From Chloroflexota bacterium (lineage in GTDB: Bacteria > Chloroflexota > UBA6077 > SHYK01): a DNA stretch of 64,000 nt. Below, one piece after another: positions 8,394 to 16,279 of the stretch. The notes under the pieces were generated by a model. It ran no database searches and was not told the origin of the DNA. It worked only from the letters and a program-made list of their open reading frames with translations. Position 1 is the stretch's first letter, and every line of letters starts with the position of its first letter. Location: NCBI GenBank assembly GCA_035652535.1, contig DASRDP010000112.1, forward strand, positions 1-64,000. Direction: 5' to 3'. A program made the translations under genes and the position numbers.

Positions 8394-8901
8394 CAACAGT
8401 CCTTCTGATGCCGTCCAGGATCCTTGGCGGCACAGAGCTGCGGTCGAAGAATGCCACCGCGTGGCCCTGGTCGGCTCCGTCCAGCCACGCGTACGGCAGT
8501 CGCTGACGTGGTCCCACGCTGACCGAAAAAACCCGGCTCCGGCCCATGATCCAGTCCATAGAGACGTAACCTCCGGGCTCCCCGGCAAGCTCGGGTAGTG
8601 GAACATCGTCCGGTAGCGCCCGGATGAAGTCGGACGCAATATCGAGCGCGTGGTAGGAGATGGCGTCCGATTCGTCGGCGCCTTCTTCACGCGACTCGTC
8701 GAACACGGCCCACAGCTCGCGGAGCTCCTTGCTCTTACCGCCGAAGAGCGCAATAGAGCGCTCTCCGGACTCCATCACGGCGCTCGCGCGCTCCTGGACG
8801 AGGCGCGCCTCCTGAGAGATTGCGCTCCGCGCGTGGGTGGCTGGGAGCAACGAGGAGTAGCCAGCGGCCACTGTCGCGGCGCGCTCACTGAGAAGAGGCA
8901 T
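8362..8901 (-). CDS. Hypothetical protein of the TIGR04255 module (second gene)
   Basis: A 179-residue protein with no membrane segment or recognised enzyme motif. The first ~50 residues are helical and Ala/Glu/Arg-rich (RAATVAAGYSSLLPATHARS); the C-terminal part has alternating strand-like segments (GGYVSMDWIMGRSRVFSVSV). ATG at 8901 is preferred over a TTG one codon upstream because GGAG lies about 7 bases before it. The start lies inside the last codons of the TIGR04255 gene, and its end overlaps the next gene, so all three are translationally coupled. The function is unknown. Confidence 0.68.
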   Translation of the reverse strand: MPLLSERAATVAAGYSSLLPATHARSAISQEARLVQERASAVMESGERSIALFGGKSKELRELWAVFDESREEGADESDAISYHALDIASDFIRALPDDVPLPELAGEPGGYVSMDWIMGRSRVFSVSVGPRQRLPYAWLDGADQGHAVAFFDRSSVPPRILDGIRRTVGVGKPPFRAS

Positions 8902-9676
8902 CAAACAGCTCCAGGCATTTTGCCGTCAACGAATTGAAGAATACGCGATTTTTTAGGCGCCGCAACGATTCCACGATCTCGAGAATCGATGACCAGTCGT
9001 CTGGCTGCACGCTTACTGCTCGCGACGTCTCGATATCGAGGATGATCGGCACGCGCGCATCCTCCGTCGGCTGTCCGGCGGTCAATATGATGGTAACCGC
9101 ATTGCCCGTGGCGCGCTCTTGCGCAGAGTGCTGGTCGAGGAATCCTGTGAAGATGAGCGAATCGCTGTCCGGGAGGCGGGGACCAATGGCGAAGTAGTCG
9201 TCTAGGTTGACGAGATCACCCCGAGTCGGCAGGAGAATCCGATTGATGTAGCGCATACGGATCACGTGGATCTGCAGTGGCAATGTCATCGACACGAACG
9301 TCTTCCATGCCCGCTCGATCTCCGGAAGGTATTCCGCCAGCGTGGAGTACGGTTTCAGACGATTGAACGAGAAGCCTTGCGACCGGACCTGGAGGAGTTG
9401 CTTCTCATCCTGCTGCCATAGTTGAAATCCCTGGACGGAGGTCTGCTCCTCATGGACAGGATGTCCTCCGCTCCCCGGAGTGAAGAGATGCTGCTGCAGG
9501 AGGATTGGGCGGACTACAGGGTACCGATCGCTGTACGCCGAACGGACGTGCGGCTCGAGGGCAGCAACGTCGAAGTCGGGTGGCATGGAGCAGTCGATGT
9601 CGAGGACCGCCTCGATGATCGGGGGATTGACGAGAGATCTATCGGGCACATTCGAGGAATCGCCGGGTGGGTTCAT
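8885..9676 (-). CDS. TIGR04255 family protein
   Basis: A 263-residue protein matching the sporadically distributed TIGR04255 family. Recognisable parts are NPPIIEAVLDIDCSMP near the N-terminus, QGFSFNRLKPYSTLAEYLPE in the middle (about residues 102-121), IRMRYINRILLP near 145 and the C-terminal LRRLKNRVFFNSLTAKCLELF. The family has no settled biochemical role and often appears in mobile or defence regions. Its ATG overlaps the stop of the upstream pseudogene as ATGA (9673-9676), showing it was once co-translated with the restriction-modification gene. Confidence 0.8.
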   Translation of the reverse strand: MNPPGDSSNVPDRSLVNPPIIEAVLDIDCSMPPDFDVAALEPHVRSAYSDRYPVVRPILLQQHLFTPGSGGHPVHEEQTSVQGFQLWQQDEKQLLQVRSQGFSFNRLKPYSTLAEYLPEIERAWKTFVSMTLPLQIHVIRMRYINRILLPTRGDLVNLDDYFAIGPRLPDSDSLIFTGFLDQHSAQERATGNAVTIILTAGQPTEDARVPIILDIETSRAVSVQPDDWSSILEIVESLRRLKNRVFFNSLTAKCLELFDASSQ

Positions 9677-10319
9677 GAGACGCGGAAGACTTTCATGATC
9701 AAGTCGCCCAGGTGGTCTTTATCGACCGCCATGCGACGCCGCTTCGGCTTCTCAAAGGGCCGAGGGGTGTCGCTGCGCAGGGCAGCCCAGGCATCCTCGT
9801 TGATCTCAGCCTTGAGGGTCGTCTTGAGCGCGCTGTAAGAGTCATGGGCGCCGAGGAAGTAGGCGCGCCGAACGAAGAAGCTCTCCTCGTTATAGTCGGT
9901 GTCGATGAACCAGCAGGCGATCCCGTCGGGCCCGTCACTGCGTGCCTCGCCAGTCTTAGGATCAAAGACGTCGACGCCGTTGACCTTGACCCGGATGCGG
10001 CCATCGGGCTCGGGGAGGCGGCTGATGTCTTGCTCGCCGAAAATGACGAAAGCGTTGCGCTTGCCCGTGTTCTTGAGGTCGTCATTGATGAGCGAAATCG
10101 GGTCGCACTGCTGCCCCGCGGTGGAAAGGCCGGCTCCCTCGTGGAAAACCATCTTGGTCTGGACGGGGGGCCTTTCTGCTTTTTCGGCTTTGGGATCGGG
10201 GCGATGAGCGATGCCGGGCGGCGGTACTGAAAGATGCGCTGAGCAGGCTGCCCGTCGACGAGTTCCCACTGCCGCGATGGGTAGAGGTAGGGCGAGTTCA
10301 GGATTGGCTGCTCAAACAT
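9673..10319 (-). pseudogene. Remnant of a type III-like restriction-modification locus (Res start joined to a Mod- or Res-type C-terminus)
   Basis: Reading from 10319, MFEQPILNSPYLYPSRQWEL and then RRPASLIAPIPKPKKQKG resemble the N-terminus of a DEAD/DEAH Res subunit. At the homopolymer of six G at 10165-10170 the frame shifts by one base. The next frame continues with VFHEGAGLSTAGQQCDPISL, again Res-like. From about 10080 the sequence changes to IFGEQDISRLPEPDGRIRVK, CWFIDTDYNEESFFVRRAYF and a C-terminal KVFRV. I associate these with the C-terminal end of the adenine methyltransferase of such loci. The helicase and methylase cores (well over 1 kb each) are missing. It is therefore a deletion scar, not an active enzyme. 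The assignment of the C-terminal part to Mod rather than Res is uncertain. Confidence 0.65.
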
Positions 10320-10421
10320 GAGGTGGGTCGTGTCCAAAGGAATTCTCCACGACGCTTCGCCCGATGTGGGCCCAAGAGCGCTCGAAGGCGCCCTCATAGT
10401 AATCGCGGTACCACGATCCCA

Positions 10422-11723
10422 TCAATTCGCCTGGCTCGTGCTCGTAGCCGTCGCCGATGGATCCCACCGAAGCGCCGTCACCGTCTCGATGTGGTGGGTC
10501 TGCGGGAACATGTCGATGGGCTCCACCTGCTCGACCATGTAGCCGCCGTCGCAGAGGAGGCGAAGATCGCGGGCCAGCGTGGCCGGGTCGCAGGAGACGT
10601 AGACGATGCGCCGCGGGCGCAGCCCGAGGAGCGCGGCGACCGTGGCGGGGGCGCAGCCAACGCGCGATGGGTCCAGGATGACGGCGCTCGGGCGCTCGTC
10701 CGCCAGCGCGGCGAGCGCGTGCTCGGTCTTCGCCGTCACGAAGCGCACGTTGCCCAGGTCAGCCGTGTTGCGCTCGGCGTCGCGCACCGCCGCCGCTGAC
10801 TCCTCGATCCCGATCGCGAGCCGCACCCTGGGCGCCACGAGCGCGGCGAAGGTGCCGACCCCGCAGTAGGCGTCGACCACCACGTCGTCTGGCTGGGCAT
10901 CGAGGCGGGCGAGGACGCACGCCGCCAGCAGGTCCGCCATGGAGTAGTCACCGTCTCCTCCGTCGACCCGTCCCGCCCCCTGCAACGCCGACGGCATCGG
11001 CCGCCGCTCGCGCTTCGTGTTGACCTGGAAGAAGGCGGCGGACGAGATCACGAAGCGGCGCCCCAGCAGCTCCTCCGTCAGCGAGGTCTGGCCCGTTGCC
11101 AGCTCAGGTACAGCGGGAAGGGCCGGGTTGACCAGCAGGTCGCCCGTGTTGCAGCCGTAGCGCACCGTGATCTGGTGCGTCCGCAATCCCGCACAGCGGC
11201 GCTGGATCGTGCGCAGGACCTCGACGATCGCGGGATGCGTGATGTCGCACGCATCGACTCGCAGGATGCGGCGCGTGCCCCTGTACGTGAATCCGACGTC
11301 CCCGTACTTGCGACCGAGGCTGAACCGAACGTGGTTTCGGTATCCCCAGGGGTCGATCATGCCCACCGCGTCCCGGACGAGGTCCTCCGCCTCCGCGAAG
11401 CCGCCGATGCGACGTAGCTGGTCCACGACGACCGACCGTTTCATGGCGAGCTGCAGCGGATAGTCGGCGTGCTGCCATTGGCAGCCGCCACACACGCGGA
11501 AGACCGGGCAGCGGGGCGCGACGCGCGCCGGGTTGGCCTCCAGGATCTCGCGGACCTCCACCTGGAAGTAGTCGGCCTTGCGCTGCGTGATCGCGGCGCG
11601 CACGCGCTCCCTGGGCAGCGCGAAGGGAGCGAACACCACCTGCCCGTCAACGCGACCGATGGCGCTCCCGCCGAAGGCCGCGCTCGTCAGCTCGATCTCG
11701 ATCTCGTCTGTTACGGATTCCAC
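10422..11723 (-). CDS. rlmD: 23S rRNA (uracil-C5)-methyltransferase, RlmD/RumA family
   Basis: A 433-residue SAM-dependent enzyme that methylates a uridine of 23S rRNA at C5. An N-terminal TRAM domain (about residues 6-60) is followed by the iron-sulfur cysteines C72, C78, C81 and C159, spaced as in E. coli RumA. Next come a Rossmann methyltransferase domain with DAYCGVGTFAALVAP, the catalytic-cysteine loop VSCDPATLARD near residue 380 and the C-terminal QTHHIETV. An insertion RERRPMPSALQGAGRVDG sits where the family normally has a short loop. GTG at 11723 is chosen because the TRAM domain begins there; a TTG 12 codons upstream is possible. The exact target base could differ from U1939. Confidence 0.9.
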   Translation of the reverse strand: MESVTDEIEIELTSAAFGGSAIGRVDGQVVFAPFALPRERVRAAITQRKADYFQVEVREILEANPARVAPRCPVFRVCGGCQWQHADYPLQLAMKRSVVVDQLRRIGGFAEAEDLVRDAVGMIDPWGYRNHVRFSLGRKYGDVGFTYRGTRRILRVDACDITHPAIVEVLRTIQRRCAGLRTHQITVRYGCNTGDLLVNPALPAVPELATGQTSLTEELLGRRFVISSAAFFQVNTKRERRPMPSALQGAGRVDGGDGDYSMADLLAACVLARLDAQPDDVVVDAYCGVGTFAALVAPRVRLAIGIEESAAAVRDAERNTADLGNVRFVTAKTEHALAALADERPSAVILDPSRVGCAPATVAALLGLRPRRIVYVSCDPATLARDLRLLCDGGYMVEQVEPIDMFPQTHHIETVTALRWDPSATATSTSQAN

Positions 11724-11792
11724 GGAAGTCGTCCCGCCTGTCTTGTCCTGAAGACACAATTGCGATTGTTTCGAACGCGTTTCGGAATGGGC

Positions 11793-11798
11793 TATACT
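11793..11798 (+). promoter_or_regulatory. Probable -10 element for the VanW-family gene
   Basis: TATACT lies 30 bases before the GTG chosen for the VanW gene. No good -35 hexamer is at 16-18 bases; TTGTTT at 11766 is 21 bases away. The hexamer supports a start downstream of it rather than the ATG at 11787, which it would follow. Confidence 0.4.
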
Positions 11799-11828
11799 GC
11801 CGCGTTATCCACGCAGCCGGGAGTTGCC

Positions 11829-12680
11829 GTGCAGTCCTATGCCATTATGCGGTCGCAGGCCATCCCGATGGCCGTGTACCGCCGCCGTCTTCTCCTCAAT
11901 CAGGTGCGCCCGTATACCGCCGCGCTCTGCGCGATGATCGTCTTCTATCAGGCCTCGCTTCTGGTCTCGGGCGTCCGAGCGCCCCTGGAGACCGTGCTGC
12001 CCGCGCGTATCCTCTATCGTCCCGTCGCGCCCGAGTGTACGGGCGGCGATGCCGCGTGCGTCGACCGTCCGGACCTCCTCGCGCCCGAGGCCGTCCCCGT
12101 GCCAGCGCCGCCGCCGCCCGCCGGACAGGGGGCCGCCTCTCTCTCGGGCGTCGGGTACGTGGCGCTGACCAACATCAAGATCGCGGTGAATTTCCTGGAC
12201 GGAACGGTCATCCCTCCGGGCGAGCAGCTCTCATTCGACGATGTCGCCCATACCTGGGACTTCCAGGAAGACCCCATCTATCTGATGAGCGTCGCGACCT
12301 CCATTCACGGCCTTATTCCGATGCGGGGCGGCGGCGTCTGCTGGCTTTCGACCGCGCTCTGGAACGCCGCCCTGGAGGCCGGCCTCGAGACGGACTTTCG
12401 CGAGAACCACTATGGGCTGGTGCCGATCCTCGGTCCCGGTCTCGATGCCACGAACACGCTGGTGATCCGCAACGACTCGTCCACGCCCATCACGGTCCAT
12501 GCGTGGATCGACGCCGGCGGCGTCCACGCGGAGCTGGACCCCGAGCAGCCCCTCGACCGGACGGCCACGGTGGACGGACCCGTTCCTCTCGGCGGCGGGT
12601 CGTACGTCACCTATCAGACCATCTCCTGGGCCGACGGCACCGAGGACACCAACGAGTTCTACAGCCACTATTACTGGTAG
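11829..12680 (+). CDS. VanW family membrane-anchored protein
   Basis: A 283-residue protein. An N-terminal hydrophobic segment (about residues 22-42) should anchor or export it; a Pro-rich linker follows (VPVPAPPPPAG near 90). The VanW domain occupies residues 105 to the end: NIKIAVNFLDGTVIPPGEQL, GGVCWLSTALWNAALEAGLE and RENHYGLVPI. VanW domains occur in envelope proteins of Gram-positive and Chloroflexota bacteria, and their activity is unknown; association with vancomycin-resistance clusters is not implied here. GTG at 11829 has GGGAG 5 bases upstream and lies after a -10 hexamer. An ATG at 11787 and an ATG at 11847 are alternatives. It is convergent with the UbiD gene, 4 bases away. Confidence 0.8.
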   Translation: MQSYAIMRSQAIPMAVYRRRLLLNQVRPYTAALCAMIVFYQASLLVSGVRAPLETVLPARILYRPVAPECTGGDAACVDRPDLLAPEAVPVPAPPPPAGQGAASLSGVGYVALTNIKIAVNFLDGTVIPPGEQLSFDDVAHTWDFQEDPIYLMSVATSIHGLIPMRGGGVCWLSTALWNAALEAGLETDFRENHYGLVPILGPGLDATNTLVIRNDSSTPITVHAWIDAGGVHAELDPEQPLDRTATVDGPVPLGGGSYVTYQTISWADGTEDTNEFYSHYYW

Positions 12681-12684
12681 CGGC

Positions 12685-14316
12685 TCACATCCGAGGCGCC
12701 TCGCTGGGTGGCTCGTCACTCGTCGCGATTCGCGACGCCTGGTGCAGGTCGGTCAGCTCAGGGTTTGCCGGCGGTCGCATGTCCTCGAAAAAGATGGGAA
12801 GGCGTGGCGGCTCGCCCAACGAATCGAGCCCCAGCTCTGACCACCGGCCTTTCACGCGCTCGTACATCCCGCGCGTCAGGGCCGTGCGCTGGCTAAAAAT
12901 CGGTAGGTACTTGTGCTCGCGGCAGGCGTTGACCAACGCCTTTGAGCCCCACGGCCGCTCTTCGGGCGGATTCTTTGTCGGGTCCAGCCACGTGGACCAA
13001 GTCTGGCGGAGGACGTCGATGTCCTTCTCGGGATCGCATCGCGTCGTCATCGCCCAGAACACCTGGTCCCAGTCGCTCGGATCCACGTCGTCGTCCACGA
13101 CGATGATCCACTTGGTGTAGTAGGCGCCGCCCGGCACCTGCGCCGCCAGGGCCGCCACTTGCGCTGCGTGGCCGGCGTATCGCTGCTCGATCGAGACGAT
13201 CACGGCGCCGAACCCGCCGGCCGCGGCGGGGTGAATGTAGACTCCTTTGATGCCCGGCACGCCGAGCTTGTCCAGATCGTCCCAGATGCGCGCCGATCGG
13301 GCGATGGCGAAGAAGCCGTTCTGCTCGCATGAGGGCCAATCGGACATGAGCGCGTTCGTGAAAATCGGGTCGGGGCGCATGTGGAGCGCCGTGACGCGGA
13401 CGAGCGGGCAGGTGCCCTCGGGCCGCCCGTAATAGCCGGTGAACTCGCCGAACGGGCCCTCGCGGCGGGTTGCTTTGTACTCGATTCGGCCCTCCATCAC
13501 GATCTCGGCGCGGGCGGGGATCAGAAGGTCGGTGGTGACGCCGCGCGTCACTTCGACGGGTCGATTTCGGATGCCGCCGGCGAATTCGTACTCCGAGACG
13601 TTCTTGGGAAAGCCCATGGCGCCCACGATCATGAAGAGGGGGTCGATACCCCAGGCCGCGGCGACGTCGATGCCCTCGCCCCGCTCCCAGGCGCGCGTGA
13701 TGTCCAGGCGCGCGTGCTTGCCGGGCGAGAGGTAGAGCCCGACCTCGCGGGGCCCCTGCACCATCATGCGGTACGTGCCGACGTTGATGATGCCGGTATC
13801 CGGGTCGCGGGTCAGCACGGCGTCCGCGGTACCGATGTAGCGGCCGACGTCTTCCCCGGGCCTGCCGCCGCCATCCAGGGGCCAGTGCTTCGGGACCGGG
13901 AACTTCGTCAGGTCGATCTCGTCGCCCCGGAGGATGATCTCGTTCACCGGCGCCGTGGAAGGGTCGACCTCAACCGGCGGAAGGCGTCGGCTCAGTCGTT
14001 GGCGCGCTTCCTGGATCAGCTCCATCGGCGGGCGGTTGGGCTCCATCCCCAAGGTCAGAGCGATGCGGTTGTTGCTGGAGCCGAGGAGGTTGAAGAGCGA
14101 GCGCCAAGGGCCGGGATAGCCCTTGACGTTCTCGAAGAGCAGAGCCGGGCTCCCGATCCGCTTCCCGACCATATAGGTGATGGCGCTCATCTCCTCGATC
14201 GGGTCGACGGGTTCGGTTATGCGCCGGAGCTCGCCCATGGCTTCGACACGCGCGAGCCAGTCCCGCAGGTCGGCGATGTCCGATGCGGCCGTCGGGATGC
14301 GTGCCTCCGTGAGCAT
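12685..14316 (-). CDS. UbiD family prenylated-FMN decarboxylase
   Basis: A 543-residue member of the UbiD family, which (de)carboxylates aromatic or unsaturated acids using prenylated FMN. The N-terminal domain begins DLRDWLARVEAMGELRRI. The cofactor region has NVGTYRMMVQGPREVGLYL near 185-203. The catalytic Glu-Arg-Asp set fits RREGPFGEFTGYYG near residue 285 and VVDDDVDPSD near 410. At 543 residues it is slightly longer than E. coli UbiD (497). ATG at 14316 follows GGGAGGAG. No ubiX (prenyltransferase) gene is in the window. It follows the thiamine genes by 51 bases on the same strand, but a thiamine role is not implied; a catabolic aromatic acid is a better guess. Confidence 0.9.
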   Translation of the reverse strand: MLTEARIPTAASDIADLRDWLARVEAMGELRRITEPVDPIEEMSAITYMVGKRIGSPALLFENVKGYPGPWRSLFNLLGSSNNRIALTLGMEPNRPPMELIQEARQRLSRRLPPVEVDPSTAPVNEIILRGDEIDLTKFPVPKHWPLDGGGRPGEDVGRYIGTADAVLTRDPDTGIINVGTYRMMVQGPREVGLYLSPGKHARLDITRAWERGEGIDVAAAWGIDPLFMIVGAMGFPKNVSEYEFAGGIRNRPVEVTRGVTTDLLIPARAEIVMEGRIEYKATRREGPFGEFTGYYGRPEGTCPLVRVTALHMRPDPIFTNALMSDWPSCEQNGFFAIARSARIWDDLDKLGVPGIKGVYIHPAAAGGFGAVIVSIEQRYAGHAAQVAALAAQVPGGAYYTKWIIVVDDDVDPSDWDQVFWAMTTRCDPEKDIDVLRQTWSTWLDPTKNPPEERPWGSKALVNACREHKYLPIFSQRTALTRGMYERVKGRWSELGLDSLGEPPRLPIFFEDMRPPANPELTDLHQASRIATSDEPPSEAPRM

Positions 14317-14367
14317 GGGCTCCTCCCTGTTCGTTCTCGAGGTGAGGGAAATTGTAGCTGCTGGGCT

Positions 14368-14568
14368 TCAGCCGCCGCCGACGACGTGGATGATCTCCAG
14401 CGTGTCCCCTTCGCGAAGCGTGACCTCGCCGAATCGCTCGCGCCGGATGATCTCACCGTTGTGTTCGATGGCGACGATCAGTGGATTCACGCCGTTGGCT
14501 GCGAGGAACTGCAGGATCGTTTGCTCGCCGTCGATCTCCCGGGGCTTGCCGTTGACCGCGAGCCGCAC
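14368..14568 (-). CDS. thiS: Thiamine biosynthesis sulfur carrier protein ThiS
   Basis: A 66-residue ubiquitin-fold protein. Its C-terminal Gly-Gly (HVVGGG) becomes a thiocarboxylate that donates sulfur to the thiazole ring made by ThiG. It opens VRLAVNGKPREIDG and contains EGDTLEIIHVVGGG, typical of ThiS. The start is GTG at 14568, two bases after the thiE stop codon. It is last in the thiG-thiE-thiS operon. The adenylating partner ThiF and a glycine/tyrosine donor enzyme (ThiO or ThiH) are not in the window. Confidence 0.92.
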   Translation of the reverse strand: MRLAVNGKPREIDGEQTILQFLAANGVNPLIVAIEHNGEIIRRERFGEVTLREGDTLEIIHVVGGG

Positions 14569-14570
14569 CG

Positions 14571-15281
14571 CTAGGCCTCGCTGGTGACGGGGCGCCGCGC
14601 CCACGCTTCCGCCATGCGCTCGTGGATCCGTTGCGCGGCGTCGCGCGGGCGGGGGTCGGCGAGGATTGCCGAGATCACGGCGACGCCCGAGGCTCCGGCC
14701 CCGATCGCCTGGCCAGCCGAGTCAGCCCCAATACCGCCGATGGCGACGACTGGCGCGCGGCACACCCGCGCGTCCCGCACTGCGTCGAGGCCGATCCCCC
14801 CCGCCCCCGGGTGGGAGCGGCTGGGAAAGATCGTGCCGAGCAGCAGGTAGTCCAGTGGCTCGCGGCTGCGCTCCCGCGCCTCCGCGGCGCTGTGGACGGA
14901 TCGGCCGACCAGTCGGTCGGCGCCCACGATGTCGCGGGTCGCGTCCGTCGGGAGACCGTCGGCGGGGAGGTGCACGCCAAACGCGTCCACGGCCATCGCG
15001 ACGTCAGCCCGACCATTGATGACGAGCGCGGCTCGCGGCTGCACGGCGTCGCGCAGCCGATGGGCCAGGTCGATCAGGGAGCGGGTCGGCAAGTCTTTCT
15101 CACGAAGCTGGACCAGGGTGACACCCCCCTCGACCGCGTCCGCCACGACGGACTCCATAGACCGGCCCTCCAGGAGATGCCGATCGGTCACGAGGCAAAA
15201 GATCGGGAGTCGGAGGGCAACTGGGGTCGTCGCCGTCACAAAGGGATGGCTGCGCGCGTTCCGCCGCCGGTCATCGTGCAC
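14571..15281 (-). CDS. thiE: Thiamine-phosphate synthase ThiE
   Basis: A 236-residue TIM-barrel enzyme that joins hydroxymethylpyrimidine diphosphate with thiazole phosphate. Motifs include CLVTDRHLLEG, GVTLVQLREKDL near residue 54 (pyrophosphate and HMP contacts), LVINGRADVAMAVDAFGVHL near 87, LLLGTIFPSRSHPG and PVVAIGGIG. GTG at 15281 lies 3 bases after the thiG stop. The first ~20 residues are not conserved, so a later start is possible. The enzyme links the ThiGS thiazole branch with the ThiC pyrimidine branch, whose gene is 40 kb away in this window. Confidence 0.92.
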   Translation of the reverse strand: MHDDRRRNARSHPFVTATTPVALRLPIFCLVTDRHLLEGRSMESVVADAVEGGVTLVQLREKDLPTRSLIDLAHRLRDAVQPRAALVINGRADVAMAVDAFGVHLPADGLPTDATRDIVGADRLVGRSVHSAAEARERSREPLDYLLLGTIFPSRSHPGAGGIGLDAVRDARVCRAPVVAIGGIGADSAGQAIGAGASGVAVISAILADPRPRDAAQRIHERMAEAWARRPVTSEA

Positions 15282-15284
15282 GTC

Positions 15285-16076
15285 TCACCGCAGCACGCCT
15301 TCCAGCGGGCTGCTCGCTGAGGCGTACGCCTTCTTCGGGATGCGCCCGGCCAGGAAGGCGCTTCGGCCGGCCTGCACGCCCTGGGCGATGGCCTTCGCCA
15401 TGAGCCGCGGATTCTCCGCCAATGCAACGGCCGTGTTGACGAGGCAGGCATCGGCCCCGATCTCCATGGCAAGCGACGCGTCCGACGGGGCCCCAATGCC
15501 GGCGTCGACCACCACCGGCACGGCTGCCTGCTCGATGATGATCTTGATCTGCTCGAAGTTCACCATGCCCTGCCCGGAGCCGATGGGCGACGCGAGGGGC
15601 ATGACCGTCGCGCAGCCAACTTCTTGCAGCCGCTGGGCGAGGACGGGGTCGTCGTTGATGTAGGGCAGGACCGTGAACCCTTCCGCGACGAGCGCGCGGG
15701 CGGCGTCCAACGTCCCGATGGGATCCGGAAGGAGATACCGCTGGTCCGGGATGACTTCGAGCTTGATCCAATCGGAGAGGCCCATGGCGCGCGCCAGGTG
15801 GGCCACCCGAATCGCCTCGTCGGACGTCTGGCAGCCAGCGGTGTTGGGAAGGATGCGGTAGCGTTCCCAGTCGATGATGTCGAGTATGGTTTTCTTGGAG
15901 GGGTCGTCGAGGTCGAGGCGCCGCAGGGCCACCGTGATAACCTCCGCCTCCGCCGCCTCGATGGCCGCCACCATTTCTTCGTTGGTTCGGTACTTGCCGG
16001 TCCCAAGGATCAGGCGCGAGCGCAGCGGCTGGCCCGCGATCACGAGGGAATCTTCGACGACAGCCGTTTGTGCCAC
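15285..16076 (-). CDS. thiG: Thiazole synthase ThiG
   Basis: A 263-residue TIM-barrel enzyme that builds thiazole phosphate from deoxyxylulose phosphate, dehydroglycine and ThiS thiocarboxylate. Family motifs: SRLILGTGKYRTNEEM near residue 20, ILPNTAGCQTSDEA near 72, the Schiff-base lysine in DWIKLEVIPD near 105, and GIGAPSDASLAMEIGADACL near 195. GTG at 16076 is chosen because GAGGAG lies about 5 bases upstream and the conserved fold begins there. It is first in the operon thiG-thiE-thiS and has a near-consensus promoter 30 bases upstream. No TPP riboswitch is visible before it, unlike thiC. Confidence 0.93.
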   Translation of the reverse strand: MAQTAVVEDSLVIAGQPLRSRLILGTGKYRTNEEMVAAIEAAEAEVITVALRRLDLDDPSKKTILDIIDWERYRILPNTAGCQTSDEAIRVAHLARAMGLSDWIKLEVIPDQRYLLPDPIGTLDAARALVAEGFTVLPYINDDPVLAQRLQEVGCATVMPLASPIGSGQGMVNFEQIKIIIEQAAVPVVVDAGIGAPSDASLAMEIGADACLVNTAVALAENPRLMAKAIAQGVQAGRSAFLAGRIPKKAYASASSPLEGVLR

Positions 16077-16106
16077 AGCGCTCCTCGCAGGTGATGAATC
16101 TCCGAG

Positions 16107-16136
16107 ATTATCTGCCCGTGTCTGATCGAGTGTCAA
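16107..16136 (-). promoter_or_regulatory. Sigma-70-type promoter of thiGES
   Basis: Reading the minus strand, TTGACA (16136-16131) is followed after 18 bases by GATAAT (16112-16107). Transcription would start near 16100, giving a leader of about 24 bases before the thiG GTG, too short for a riboswitch. Confidence 0.7.
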
Positions 16137-16279
16137 CGCGGCGCTGTGCGGGGACCGACAGATCCTATACACCCCGGGCGGGTGCGAAGCCGGGGGGCGC
16201 TGGGGATCGAAACCCGTACAATCCCGCAGCACCTGCGTCTTATGACAAATATCTCGCTTGCGCACAAAGGATTCATTGC

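Noticed and set aside
9673-10269. Functional methyltransferase gene
   Set aside because: The catalytic motifs (DPPY/NPPY, FxGxG) are absent; only a C-terminal-like segment and a Res-like start remain.
16077-16279. TPP riboswitch upstream of thiG
   Set aside because: CTGAGA and the CCTGATCTGG-type core are absent on the minus strand, and the promoter leaves a leader of only about 24 bases.
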